Notes under the pieces: generated by a model
Seen by the model: only the letters and a program-made list of their open reading frames with translations
What the model was told of the DNA's origin: nothing
Databases searched by the model: none
Position numbers and translations under genes: made by a program
Origin: Paraburkholderia sp. C35
GTDB taxonomy: Bacteria; Pseudomonadota; Gammaproteobacteria; Burkholderiales; Burkholderiaceae
NCBI RefSeq assembly: GCF_003121405.1
Contig: NZ_QBUY01000032.1
Coordinates: 1 to 64,000 of the forward strand
Direction of reading: 5' to 3'
DNA: 64,000 nucleotides
Shown: positions 8,973 to 17,850 of the stretch, piece after piece
Layout of the letters: the number at the start of each line of letters is the position of its first letter
Position numbering within the stretch: the stretch's first letter is position 1

Positions 8973-9323
8973 TTACGTCCAGTATTTGTAGTCTGTCACG
9001 CCATGTACGTAGCCGTGGATATCGCGCTGCTCGTGCCGTTCGTGCGCAGGCCGTGGATCGCGTTCCAGCTTCTGCATGGCGGGCCGCGCCTGCGCGGGTA
9101 CGGCTTCCTTCCATGCAGACGGCACAGCCGTGGCCGACACGGGCGCGGACGTATCCGCTTCGGCAGCCAGCCGTTCGAGCGGCAACTGCGCATTGGCGCC
9201 AACCACCAGAATGGCCTGCATCATGCCCGGCGCCTGATACGCACCGAGCGCCGCCAGTACAACGCTGCACGCCGCGACAGCGTACGACGCACGAAAACGA
9301 GGAAAGGCGAGGGTGCGCATCAT
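8973..9323 (-). CDS. Small membrane-anchored or secreted protein, unknown function
   Basis: This 116-residue protein has an N-terminal hydrophobic stretch (about residues 12-30, 'SYAVAACSVVLAALGAYQA') that could be a signal peptide or anchor. A polar, Ala/Pro/His/Arg-rich tail follows and ends in 'VTDYKYWT'. I do not recognise a family. Its ATG overlaps the stop of the upstream LysR gene by four bases (ATGA), so the two are almost certainly translated as a unit. A terminator follows directly. An overlapping 126-residue frame on the same strand (8947-9327) has no signal or start-site support. Confidence 0.6.
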   Translation of the reverse strand: MMRTLAFPRFRASYAVAACSVVLAALGAYQAPGMMQAILVVGANAQLPLERLAAEADTSAPVSATAVPSAWKEAVPAQARPAMQKLERDPRPAHERHEQRDIHGYVHGVTDYKYWT

Positions 9324-10294
9324 GCATTCTCCATTACGCGCGCGACACGATTAAACGTTGGCTGTGGGTACGCGCTGACAAGCTGCGCATCGAGTACGGC
9401 TCTCAGGTGCGACGTCATGAAATCGATGAAAGTCTTGATCTTCGCGTCGATGTGATGCCTGCTCGAATAGACGGCGAAAACACGCGTATTTTGAAGGCGC
9501 GATTCGGGGAATAGTTGCACGAGCCTGCCGTCGCGAATGTCGTCGCTTACGCAGTGCACGGGTAATGCCGCTACGCCCGCGCCTGCCAGTGCCGCGATGC
9601 GGATCGCCTCGATATCGTTGATCGAGAACTGGCTGGCGCTGTCCGGGCTGCCCGGCTGGTCCGCGGGTTTGACGAGGCTGAGCTTGACCGTCTGTTCATT
9701 CGGCGGGATGCGGAATGCCACCGGCGTCAGCGCGTGTTCGTCGACATCGCTCGCGGCGTCGATCCGATGCGTCTGAAGAAAGCCCGGCGATGCGATCAGC
9801 ACCCGCTCGCAATGGCCGATCAGCTTGCAGACGTTGCCCGAATCAGGCAGCGCGGGTGCCGACACGATGGAGACGTCCACTTCGTCTTCGAACAGATTGG
9901 CCATGCGCGGCAGGAACTTCAGTTGCACGGCCACGGCCGGAAAGCGCTTGCGGTATTCCATGACCGAATGCGTCAGTTGCGCGAGCCCCAGTTCCGTTAC
10001 GCAATGAATCCGCAGCGTGCCGCGCGCGCAGGTATGCGCGTCGCCGGCTTCGGCCTCGGCTTCTTCGAGATCCGCGAGGATCTTCTTGCACTTCTGGTAG
10101 TAGCGCTCGCCCGGTTCCGTCAGCGAAATCTTGCGCGTCGTGCGTTGCAGAAGCCGCGTGCACAACTGGTCTTCGAGCGACGACACGGCGCGCGACACGC
10201 TGCCCGTGCTGCAACTCATATGCTCGGCAACCGCGCTGAAGCTGCCCGACTCGACGACGCGCGAGAAGATGCGCATGCTCAAGATCTTGTCCAT
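9320..10294 (-). CDS. LysR family transcriptional regulator
   Basis: This is a 324-residue LysR regulator. The winged helix lies at residues ~1-65 ('MRIFSRVVESGSFSAVAEHM', 'RTTRKISLTEPGERYY') and the effector domain at ~90-300. The ATG at 10294 has a GAGGTG Shine-Dalgarno eight bases upstream and is preferred to the in-frame GTG at 10306. The gene is translationally coupled (ATGA) to the small membrane protein downstream. Two direct CTGATCCG repeats lie just upstream (10318-10335) and could be part of an autoregulatory site. Confidence 0.88.
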   Translation of the reverse strand: MDKILSMRIFSRVVESGSFSAVAEHMSCSTGSVSRAVSSLEDQLCTRLLQRTTRKISLTEPGERYYQKCKKILADLEEAEAEAGDAHTCARGTLRIHCVTELGLAQLTHSVMEYRKRFPAVAVQLKFLPRMANLFEDEVDVSIVSAPALPDSGNVCKLIGHCERVLIASPGFLQTHRIDAASDVDEHALTPVAFRIPPNEQTVKLSLVKPADQPGSPDSASQFSINDIEAIRIAALAGAGVAALPVHCVSDDIRDGRLVQLFPESRLQNTRVFAVYSSRHHIDAKIKTFIDFMTSHLRAVLDAQLVSAYPQPTFNRVARVMENA

Positions 10295-10950
10295 GGAACC
10301 GTTCACCTCGTGCTGTCTGATCCGCTATCTGATCCGATTTGGCTGGTACGGCATACGTCTTTTGCCGCATGAGACAAAGATAGAGCGTGGCGACGGAATG
10401 GAAAATCCTACGTTGGGACGGCGGTTTAATCCAAGTAGTCAGAGCTTCATACGGAGGTATAGGGTGTTGTGTCGGATAGCGCTGCTGTCGGTCTTATGGC
10501 GCATGCGCAGCATGAGGCGAACACGTCGATGCGCCTTCTCGTTGCGCGCTATGAGATGAACCCGTCTGCGCTGCAATCCCGCATTGCGTTGCGCGCAACC
10601 ATACTGCTGTGCCGTGCGTTTATGCTTCGGTCGTGCCCGTCGGCAGTGCTTCAGAAAATTTAAAGGGGCGATCTTTACCTGCAGCATCGTCGTATGTCGC
10701 ATGCAGCCACGTGTTTAGTGCAAACGCAACGTGTTTCGTGCCACATGTGCTGCGTTGCGATGCCTCACGTGCGAGAAAACATACGTGTGGGCACTCGGCG
10801 CAAGGTGTGAATTTCAGCGTGTGTATTCAGGTTTTTTAATGGTCCGACAAAGTATTCTTCACTCCGCATTGCTACGCTGCGAGATGAGCCGGAATAGCCG
10901 GCTGCATCAGAGCAAAAAGGCCGGATGTCGTCCGGCGCGGAGGAGTCGTG
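10295..10950. other. 656-base non-coding stretch with repeated ACGTG words
   Basis: No convincing gene is present; the short frames here have low-complexity or shadow-like products. Between about 10707 and 10790 the core ACGTG, or the variant ACATGTG, occurs five times in a loosely periodic array. Just before the HD-like gene, GCCGGA-N5-TCCGGC forms a short hairpin near 10920-10936. Promoters for both flanking genes should lie here, but none stands out. Confidence 0.5.
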
Positions 10951-11592
10951 ATGAACAAGAACATTGCCGGCGTCGAGATGCCCGATGGCGCACTGGCTAG
11001 CGCAGCATTCGAGGAAGTTCGCGGGCTCGAACCCGAGTCATTGCTGAACCACGCACTGCGCGTGTTTCTGTTCGCTGCGCTGATCGGCACGAAGGAAGCG
11101 CTTCCATTCGATGCCGAATTGCTCTATGTGGGCGCGCTTTTTCACAATGTCGGCCTGCACGTGCGCTACAGCCGTTCGCCTAACCGTTTCGAAATCGACA
11201 GTGCGAACGCCGCGCACGAATTCCTGCTCGCCCAGGGCGCCGATGAATCCGCGGCGGCACAGGTATGGACGGCCATCGCGCTGCACACCACGCCCGGCAT
11301 TCCCGAACATATGGCGCCGCTCGTCGCGCTCGTCAGTGCGGGCGTGCAGATGGACGCGCGCGGCGCACGCTACCACGAGTTCACCGCGCAGCAGCGCGAC
11401 GCAATCGTGCAGGCGTTTCCACGGGAACGCGGCTTCAAGTCGATGCTGATCGAAGCATACGCGCGCGGCATGGAGCTTCGTCCCGAGACGACCTTCGGCA
11501 CGGTCAATGCGGACGTGCTCGACAGATGGGATCCCGATTACCGGCGCCTGAATTTCTGCGGGCTGGTACTGGGATCGGAGTGGCCCAATTGA
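10951..11592 (+). CDS. HD-domain-like protein lacking the HD doublet
   Basis: This 213-residue soluble protein resembles bacterial HD phosphohydrolase or cyanamide-hydratase-like proteins: 'LLNHALRVFLFAALIG', 'LLYVGALFHNVGLH', 'VWTAIALHTTPGIPEHM'. The doublet normally read as His-Asp is His-Asn here ('FHNVGL'), so metal chemistry may be altered or lost. The ATG at 10951 follows a GGAGGA Shine-Dalgarno; a GTG one codon earlier is less likely. A paralog at 34638-35312 shares the C-terminal pattern 'TFGT-x2-ADVL' and 'NFCGL-x-LGS-x-W'. Both sit near winged-helix/ATPase regulators. The substrate is unknown. Confidence 0.75.
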   Translation: MNKNIAGVEMPDGALASAAFEEVRGLEPESLLNHALRVFLFAALIGTKEALPFDAELLYVGALFHNVGLHVRYSRSPNRFEIDSANAAHEFLLAQGADESAAAQVWTAIALHTTPGIPEHMAPLVALVSAGVQMDARGARYHEFTAQQRDAIVQAFPRERGFKSMLIEAYARGMELRPETTFGTVNADVLDRWDPDYRRLNFCGLVLGSEWPN

Positions 11593-11673
11593 CGATCCAG
11601 TGGATGATCCTACTGCGGATCCCACCGCGGATCAGGGGCCGATGAAGTCAGAACATTCAGGCAAGGTAAAGCA

Positions 11674-13431
11674 ATGAGCACCCCGGCGATCAATCTTCCG
11701 CCCGTCCTCTCCACGCAGCCCGATGCGGGCGCGCACGATCTGGCGATGCCGTATTCATCGCTCGAATACCGGCAGCACCAGATGTTTCCGCGCCTGTCCG
11801 CGGCTGAAATCGCGAGCCTGCGCCGCTTTGCTCAGCCTATGTCGTTCCGTGAAGGCGAGCTGATCTTCGAAACGGGCCGCATCGCGCTGGGGCTGTTCGT
11901 GCTGCTGCATGGCCGCGTGCGGATCTGCTCGCGCGACAGCTTTGGCCGCTCGACGCTCGTGACGGAGCATGACGACGGGCATTTCATGGCCGAGATGGCG
12001 CAGCTGTCCGGCAAGCCTGCGTTGATCGACGGCATTGCGCTGACCGATTGCGAAACGCTGATGGTGTCGCCCGACAAGCTACGCGCGCTGATCGTCGCCG
12101 ACGCGCAACTCGGCGAGCACATCATGCGGGCGCTGATCCTGCGCCGGCTGGGGCTGATCGAGCAGGGTCTCGGGCCGATCATCGTCGGCAACGGCGACGA
12201 TGCGCGTCTGGTGCGGCTGCAGGGCTTTCTGCGCCGCAACGCGTATCCCGCGATGGTGATCGACGCGCGGCACGACGCCGAGGCGATGACGCTGCTCGCG
12301 GGCATCACGACAGGCCCCGACGATTTTCCGCTGGTGTTCTGCCCAAACGGTTTCGTGCTGCGCGCGCCCGATGAAGCGCAGCTTGCATCGTGCCTCGGCC
12401 TCGTGCCGACGTTCGAGCGCTCGCATGTGTACGACGTGGCGATCGTCGGTGCCGGGCCGGCAGGGCTGGCGGCGGCCGTCTATGCCGCCACGGAAGGGCT
12501 GTCCGTCGCGGTGTTCGACCAGCGCGCGCCGGGCGGCCAGGCAGGCGCCAGTTCGCGGATCGAAAACTACCTTGGCTTTCCGACGGGCATTTCGGGCCAG
12601 GCGCTCGCCGCACGTGCGTTCCAGCAGGCGCTGAAGTTCGGCGCGCATCTGGCGATTCCCGGCAAGGTCACCTGCGTCGATACGGAAGACGGCGTGCATG
12701 GCCTGACCCTGCTCGATGGCCAGCGCGTCAGCGCGCGCACGGTGGTGGTCGCGAGCGGCGCGGCGTACCGCAAGCCGGGGATCGACGGTTTCGAGCAGTT
12801 CGAAGGGCGCGGCATCTACTACTGGGCATCGCCCATCGAGGCCAAGCTCGTGAAGGGGCAGGACATCGTGCTGATCGGCGGCGGCAACTCGGCGGGTCAG
12901 GCAACCGTGTTTCTGGCCAACTTCGCGCGTAGCATCCGGGTGCTGATTCGCGGCGCGGATCTCAACGCGAGCATGTCGAAGTATCTGATCGACCGGATCG
13001 GCTCCTTGCCCAATGTCTCCGTCTGCACGCGCTGCACGCTGCAGGCGCTCGACGGCGATGAAGCGGGACTCACGCGGGTTCACGTGCAGCGTCAAGGGGA
13101 AGGCGAGGGTGACGAAACCATCGATACGCGCCATCTGTTCCTGTTCATCGGCGCCGATCCGAAGACGGACTGGTTGATGGCGAGCGGCGTCGAACTGGAT
13201 AGCCACGGCTTCGTCGTCACGGGTTTCTCCCGGCGCGCACAGACGCACACGGGCACGGGCACGGGCGTTCAGTATCCGCTCGAAACCAGCTTGCCGGGCA
13301 TGTTCGCAGTCGGCGACGTGCGCTCCGAATCGACCAAGCGCGTGGCATCGGCGGTGGGCGATGGCGCGGCCGTGGTCAGCCAGATTCATGCGTACCTTGC
13401 GCAGTGCAGTGCGGCCGCACAGAACATTTAA
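11674..13431 (+). CDS. Cyclic nucleotide-binding domain fused to thioredoxin-reductase-like FAD oxidoreductase
   Basis: This 585-residue protein has three parts. A cNMP-binding domain (about 35-155; 'FREGELIFETG', 'LFVLLHGRVRI') is followed by a thioredoxin-like linker domain (about 170-245). An NAD(P)H/FAD oxidoreductase domain follows, with 'VGAGPAGLAAAVYAA' (258-272), 'GGQAGASSRIENYLGFP' and 'GGGNSAGQA' (402-410). It ends in the FAD-binding 'FAVGDVRSESTKRVASAVGDG'. At the place of the redox CxxC of thioredoxin reductases it reads Trp-Ala-Ser-Pro (384-387), so it cannot do dithiol chemistry. It lies 81 bases after the HD-like gene and is probably co-transcribed. Its stop codon overlaps the TTAAG element in front of the next gene. 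Confidence 0.85.
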   Translation: MSTPAINLPPVLSTQPDAGAHDLAMPYSSLEYRQHQMFPRLSAAEIASLRRFAQPMSFREGELIFETGRIALGLFVLLHGRVRICSRDSFGRSTLVTEHDDGHFMAEMAQLSGKPALIDGIALTDCETLMVSPDKLRALIVADAQLGEHIMRALILRRLGLIEQGLGPIIVGNGDDARLVRLQGFLRRNAYPAMVIDARHDAEAMTLLAGITTGPDDFPLVFCPNGFVLRAPDEAQLASCLGLVPTFERSHVYDVAIVGAGPAGLAAAVYAATEGLSVAVFDQRAPGGQAGASSRIENYLGFPTGISGQALAARAFQQALKFGAHLAIPGKVTCVDTEDGVHGLTLLDGQRVSARTVVVASGAAYRKPGIDGFEQFEGRGIYYWASPIEAKLVKGQDIVLIGGGNSAGQATVFLANFARSIRVLIRGADLNASMSKYLIDRIGSLPNVSVCTRCTLQALDGDEAGLTRVHVQRQGEGEGDETIDTRHLFLFIGADPKTDWLMASGVELDSHGFVVTGFSRRAQTHTGTGTGVQYPLETSLPGMFAVGDVRSESTKRVASAVGDGAAVVSQIHAYLAQCSAAAQNI

Positions 13432-13470
13432 GAACAATTAGCCGCCGCGTGCCGCTCCACTCGCTATGCT
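13428..13470 (+). promoter_or_regulatory. TTAAG direct-repeat element, copy 1, with promoter-like CTATGCT
   Basis: TTAAGAACAATTA at 13428-13440 is followed by CTATGCT at 13464-13470, 34 bases before the ATG of the hydrolase gene. The same layout is found at 27196 and 31315. Here the distance between the first TTAA and CTATGCT is 36 bases, against 46 in the other two. It overlaps the stop codon of the upstream gene. It is proposed as the binding site of the adjacent winged-helix/ATPase regulator. Confidence 0.5.
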
Positions 13471-13503
13471 TCGGCGCATGTCGCAGCGAGTGAGAGATAA
13501 CCG

Positions 13504-14496
13504 ATGACCCGTTTCAATGCAATGCGCGCCGTGTGGCTGTGCTCCCGTCCGTTCCTGTCGTGCATGTTCGCCGTAGCGGTGTGTTCCAGCAGCTCGCTCG
13601 CCGCCGCGCCGAAAGCGGGCACTCAGGCGCCCGGCTTCTACCGCACTGCGTTAGGCGATTTCGAAGTGACGGCCTTGTCGGACGGCACGCATCCGTTCCC
13701 CATCGACACGGTCATTCAAGGCGTGTCGAAAGCGGATATCGCACACGATCTCGACCGCGAATTCCTGCAGCCACCCGTGCAGGGATCGATCAACGCGTTC
13801 CTCATCAACACGGGCGCGAAGCTCGTGCTGATCGATACGGGTGCGGGCGTGCTGTACGGCGACTGCTGCGGCAAGGTGATGGCCAATCTCCGCGCATCGG
13901 GATACAAACCTGAAGATGTCGACGAAGTGCTGCTGACGCATCTGCACAAGGATCACGTGGGCGGGATCGTGGCGAACGGCGCGATGGCGTTTCCGAATGC
14001 GATCGTGCGTACCAGCCAGGCCGAGGCGGACTATTGGCTCGATCCTGCGAACAAGGCCAAAGCGCCCGCGTTTCTCGCCAGTTTTTTCGATGCCGCGCGC
14101 GCGTCTGTTGCGCCGTACGTTGCGGCAGGGCGCTTCAAGCCGTTCAGCGGCAACGACGTGCTCATCGAGCCTGGCATCCATGCACGCATCGAACCGGGGC
14201 ACACGCCGGGGCATAGCGTGTATGTGATCGAGAGCGCATCGCAACGGATGCTGGTGTGGGGCGATATCGTGCATGTGGCCGCTATCCAGTTGCAGAACCC
14301 TGCTGCATCCGTCGAGTACGACAGCGATGCCGGTGCCGCGCAGCGTGCGCGGCGCGACATGCTGGACCTTGCTGCCGGGCAGCGTGATCTCGTGGCGGCG
14401 GCACACATCGCGTTTCCCGGTCTCGGGCATATTCGCAAGGACGGTACGACCTATCAATGGGTGCCCGTCAACTACGATGCGTCGCCGGCGCGATGA
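13504..14496 (+). CDS. Exported metallo-beta-lactamase-fold hydrolase
   Basis: This is a 330-residue MBL-fold hydrolase with an N-terminal signal peptide (about residues 1-35, ending near 'SSSLAAAPKA'), so it acts in the periplasm or outside. The zinc motif H-L-H-K-D-H is at 146-151. Downstream ligands are 'EPGHTPGHS' and 'VWGDIVH'. This pattern fits the lactonase/AttM-like or general MBL hydrolase families; the substrate is not determined. The gene lies between the TTAAG element and the winged-helix/ATPase regulator (186 bases downstream), which is the likely controller. Confidence 0.85.
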   Translation: MTRFNAMRAVWLCSRPFLSCMFAVAVCSSSSLAAAPKAGTQAPGFYRTALGDFEVTALSDGTHPFPIDTVIQGVSKADIAHDLDREFLQPPVQGSINAFLINTGAKLVLIDTGAGVLYGDCCGKVMANLRASGYKPEDVDEVLLTHLHKDHVGGIVANGAMAFPNAIVRTSQAEADYWLDPANKAKAPAFLASFFDAARASVAPYVAAGRFKPFSGNDVLIEPGIHARIEPGHTPGHSVYVIESASQRMLVWGDIVHVAAIQLQNPAASVEYDSDAGAAQRARRDMLDLAAGQRDLVAAAHIAFPGLGHIRKDGTTYQWVPVNYDASPAR

Positions 14497-14681
14497 CATC
14501 GACGATGAGATTCGATGAGTGTGCAACGTCTTCAAAATTTTCGAACGGATCGTTCGGATTTTTCCATCCATGCGCGCGTCGCGCCGTTCTAGACTTCGAG
14601 GCACATTCACCGATAAGCAGCATGCTACGCATTGTGCGTGCGCGTGATGCATCCGCTCCTGACTTGCCTATTGATCCGCTC

Positions 14682-16637
14682 ATGATCCAGATTGGACCGC
14701 TCGATATCGATCTTGCGCGCCGTGAAGCCCGCGTCGACGGCAAGCTGGCGCGCATCGGAAGCCGTGCGTTCGATATCCTCGAGTTGCTGATCGAAGCCCA
14801 GGGCGGACTGGTCTCGAAGGAAACCATCATCGAGCGCGTGTGGCCCGAAACGATAGTGGGCGACAACAACCTGCAGGTTCACATGTCGGCGCTGCGCAAG
14901 CTGCTCGGCGATGATCGCGATCTGATCAAGACCGTCGCAGGGCGCGGCTACCGTCTGGTGCGCGCGTGCGTCACGGTCACGCATGAGCGCAAGGCCACGC
15001 TGTTGCAGACGGGCGAAGAGGCGGTGGACCGAAGCGCCGTGCCGAACAACTTGCCTGCGTATGGCTCCATGCTGGTAGGCCGCGACGAAGCGATGACGCA
15101 TGTCGCCAACGCGCTGTGCAGCCTGCGTCACGTGACGCTGGTCGGCTCGGGCGGTATCGGCAAAACGCGGGTTGCAATCGAGGTTGCGCGCCGTTTGCTG
15201 GAGCATGCGCCAGGCGGCGTATTCTTCGTGTCGCTCAGCAGCGCCGCCGATACGGCCGGCGTGCTGGCCACGGTTGCCGCCGCGCTCGGCATGCGGCCCG
15301 AAAGCGTTGCGGCGAGCCGCGAGCGCATCGTCGACATGATAGGCGCACGGCAGATGCTGCTCGTGCTGGATAGCTGCGAGCATGTGATCGACGTGGCTGC
15401 ACAGCTGGCGAATCATCTGTTGAACGCGTGCCCGCGTTTGCGCGTGCTGTCGACCAGCCGCGAGCCGTTGCGCATTCCTTCCGAATCGCTGTACTGGGTG
15501 CCCGCCCTCGACGTGCCCGAACCCGGCGATGACATGCAGCATGTGCACGGCTGCAGCGCCGTGAGCCTCTTCCTGATGCGCGCCCGCGCCATCGACGCGC
15601 GCTTCGCCGCCGATGAACCGAGCGTCCACGTCACGGGCATGGTGTGTCGCCGGCTCGACGGCATTCCGCTTGCGATCGAACTGGCCGCTGCGCGCGCGGC
15701 GCTGCTCGGCATCGACACGCTCGCCGCGCATCTCGACGACCGCTTCGGCATGTTGACGGGCGGCACGCGCACCGCGTTGCCGCGCCATCAGACGCTAAAG
15801 GCCACGCTCGACTGGAGTCACGCACTGCTCGACGATGTCGAGCGCAAAACCCTGCGCCGCGTCGGCATTTTTGCCAGCCGTTTTCCGCTCGAAGCGGCGA
15901 TTGCCGTCGCGAGCGACGCAGGCATACGCGAACTGGATGTGGTCGCGGCCATCGCGGCGCTGGTCGAGAAGTCGCTGCTGGCCGCGAGCACGGGTCCGGG
16001 TAACGCGTCGTTCCGTCTGCTCGAAACGACGCGCATGTACGCGCTGCAGAAGCTCGACGACAACGGTGAACGCCGTCGCGTCGCGCTCAACCATGCGCGG
16101 TATGTGTCCACCTTGATCGATAGCAGCGCGGGTGCGCAGGCGCAGTCTGCGAGCGACAGCTGGCGTAGCCGCATGCCCGAGCTACTGGACGAAGTGCGCG
16201 CCGCGCTCGCGTGGGTGTTGTCCGACGACGGCGACGACGCATTGCGCGAAACCTTGCCCGTGGATGCCGTGTTTCTGTTCTACGACCTGTCGCTGATCGA
16301 CGAATGCTGCACGTGGGCGCGGCGTGCGCTTGCCGCGCTGCCTGTATCGGGCGAATCTTCAGCGTCGTCGCCACGCCAGCGCGCGCGGCTCAGGCTGTTC
16401 GCAGCGCTCGCGCTCGTGCATGGCCCCAACGCGAAAACGGAGGCTGCGCAGTTGCTTCGATCGGCATGTGCGAAGGTAAGCCTGGGCCGCGATTGCGAGG
16501 ACTTCAGAATGGCGGGCCAACTGCTCCTGCACGTGAAGGGCCTGGTGCAGAAACCGTTCGACATGCCGGGCGAGCGTCGGCGCCCGGAAGCCGCAAGCAG
16601 ACTGGCAGGCGTGACGTCGCTAAGGAAATACGCATAG
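14682..16637 (+). CDS. OmpR-type winged-helix / ATPase transcriptional regulator, C-terminally short
   Basis: This 651-residue regulator opens with an OmpR/CadC-type winged helix ('MIQIGPLDIDLARREARVDG' through 'GRGYRLVRA', about 1-95). An NB-ARC/COG3903-like ATPase follows: Walker A in 'LVGSGGIGKT', Walker B in 'LLVLDSCEHV', then 'TSREPL' and 'LPRHQTLKATLDWS'. The helical TPR-like C-terminal half of its paralogs (24184 and 28511; 973 and 935 residues) is missing. It ends about 300 residues early, in an unrelated tail. I chose 14682 by analogy with the paralog starting 'MIQIG'; no good Shine-Dalgarno is seen, and an ATG at 14622 is possible. It probably controls the MBL hydrolase upstream. 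Confidence 0.82.
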   Translation: MIQIGPLDIDLARREARVDGKLARIGSRAFDILELLIEAQGGLVSKETIIERVWPETIVGDNNLQVHMSALRKLLGDDRDLIKTVAGRGYRLVRACVTVTHERKATLLQTGEEAVDRSAVPNNLPAYGSMLVGRDEAMTHVANALCSLRHVTLVGSGGIGKTRVAIEVARRLLEHAPGGVFFVSLSSAADTAGVLATVAAALGMRPESVAASRERIVDMIGARQMLLVLDSCEHVIDVAAQLANHLLNACPRLRVLSTSREPLRIPSESLYWVPALDVPEPGDDMQHVHGCSAVSLFLMRARAIDARFAADEPSVHVTGMVCRRLDGIPLAIELAAARAALLGIDTLAAHLDDRFGMLTGGTRTALPRHQTLKATLDWSHALLDDVERKTLRRVGIFASRFPLEAAIAVASDAGIRELDVVAAIAALVEKSLLAASTGPGNASFRLLETTRMYALQKLDDNGERRRVALNHARYVSTLIDSSAGAQAQSASDSWRSRMPELLDEVRAALAWVLSDDGDDALRETLPVDAVFLFYDLSLIDECCTWARRALAALPVSGESSASSPRQRARLRLFAALALVHGPNAKTEAAQLLRSACAKVSLGRDCEDFRMAGQLLLHVKGLVQKPFDMPGERRRPEAASRLAGVTSLRKYA

Positions 16638-16657
16638 CGGCGAAGGCCCGCCTCGCG

Positions 16658-17578
16658 TCAACCCATGGCGGCACGCCGTTGCGCGACCTCATCGATCAGA
16701 TCGGGACGTTCGAGCTGATCGACCCACCAGCGCAACGCCTTGCCCGCTTCGTCGTCGCGCCACGCGAGATAGAAGTGCGTGACGTCGCGCATGCCGCACA
16801 CTTCCTTGCGCACCAGTTGTCCCCGGTTGATCGGCCCGGCGGCGATACATTCAGGCACCGTGCCCACGCCGAGGCCGCGCATCTGCGCAGCGAGCTTGGC
16901 TTCGAGGGTCGGCACCGTCAGCACTTCCTGATTGACGGCAAGCCCGATAGTGCGCGGCGCGAGCTTGCGCGACGTATCGCTGATGGCGACTGCGCGATGG
17001 CGTGCGACGGTATCCATCGTGAGCGGCTCGGCAGCCGATGCGAGCGGATGTCCGGGTGCAACCACGAACGCATGCCTGAGTGAACCGATCGGCTTCGCGA
17101 CCAGGTTGGCGATGGGCGGCGGCTCGCCTGCCGCACCGACGACGAGATCGGCGCGCCGCGTAATCAGCGCGTCCCACGTTCCGCCCAGCGTTTCCTTCGA
17201 CAGCACCAGATGCGTGCCGAGATTGAGCTTGTAGAACTCTGTCACGTGATGCCATATCAGCTCGAACGGGATGATTTCGTCGATGGCAATGCGCAGTTCG
17301 GATTCCCAGCCGTGCTCGATGCGCTTCGCTTTCTGTTCCAGTTCGCGTGCTGCTTCGAGCAGACGCCTGCCGTCCTCGACGATGACGCGGCCCGCGTGCG
17401 TGAGCTTCGCGCGCCGCCCGGTGCGCTCGAACAGCTTGACGCCGAGATCGACCTCCAGCTTCTGCACCAGATACGTCAGCGAAGACGGCACCTTGTGCAG
17501 TTCTTCCGCGGCGGCGGCGAAGGTGCCGGTGCGATCGATGGCGTCGAGCGCCTGCAGGACTTCAAAGGAAAGATTCAT
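16658..17578 (-). CDS. LysR family transcriptional regulator, probable regulator of the efflux operon
   Basis: This 306-residue LysR regulator has its winged helix at residues ~3-62 ('LSFEVLQALDAIDRTGTFAAAAEEL', 'LFERTGRRAKLTHAG') and its effector domain at ~90-295. It is divergent from the FUSC/OMF/DUF1656/HlyD operon, with 272 bases between starts. This mirrors the aaeR-aaeXAB arrangement known for aromatic carboxylate efflux. Inverted repeats at 17672-17709 are candidate binding sites. Confidence 0.88.
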   Translation of the reverse strand: MNLSFEVLQALDAIDRTGTFAAAAEELHKVPSSLTYLVQKLEVDLGVKLFERTGRRAKLTHAGRVIVEDGRRLLEAARELEQKAKRIEHGWESELRIAIDEIIPFELIWHHVTEFYKLNLGTHLVLSKETLGGTWDALITRRADLVVGAAGEPPPIANLVAKPIGSLRHAFVVAPGHPLASAAEPLTMDTVARHRAVAISDTSRKLAPRTIGLAVNQEVLTVPTLEAKLAAQMRGLGVGTVPECIAAGPINRGQLVRKEVCGMRDVTHFYLAWRDDEAGKALRWWVDQLERPDLIDEVAQRRAAMG

Positions 17579-17671
17579 GAGTGACGTAAGAGGGTGACGA
17601 ACAGCCGGCGCGAGTGCGAAACCTTTTCACTTCGCACCTGCACTCAGGCGTTGCATGCAGATGTCGTCAGG

Positions 17672-17709
17672 ATGCAGGTGCGCGTGCATTCGCGCAATAC
17701 GTGATTGCG
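17672..17709. promoter_or_regulatory. Candidate LysR operators between the regulator and the efflux operon
   Basis: ATGCA-N8-TGCAT occupies 17672-17689, and CGCAAT-N5-ATTGCG occupies 17693-17709. Both are dyads of the size recognised by LysR proteins and lie midway in the divergent region. Placement and symmetry are the only evidence. Confidence 0.4.
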
Positions 17710-17850
17710 ATTGTCGGCCCGCTGCAAGCATGAGCGTGCAATTCGGCAATCGATGCAAGCCCCGTTCACGCACACTCGAAACTCCACTGTACGCATGGTG
17801 CGCGCCGCGCTGCTGACATGCGTATCGACCCGGCAGACTATGGACACTCT

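Noticed and set aside
8947-9327. Alternative 126-residue frame over the small membrane protein
   Set aside because: The other frame has a hydrophobic signal/anchor and an ATGA overlap with the LysR gene; this one has neither.
12079-13437. Long minus-strand open frame opposite the FAD oxidoreductase
   Set aside because: Arg/His/Ala-rich product with no domain; it is the antisense shadow of a clear gene in high-GC DNA.
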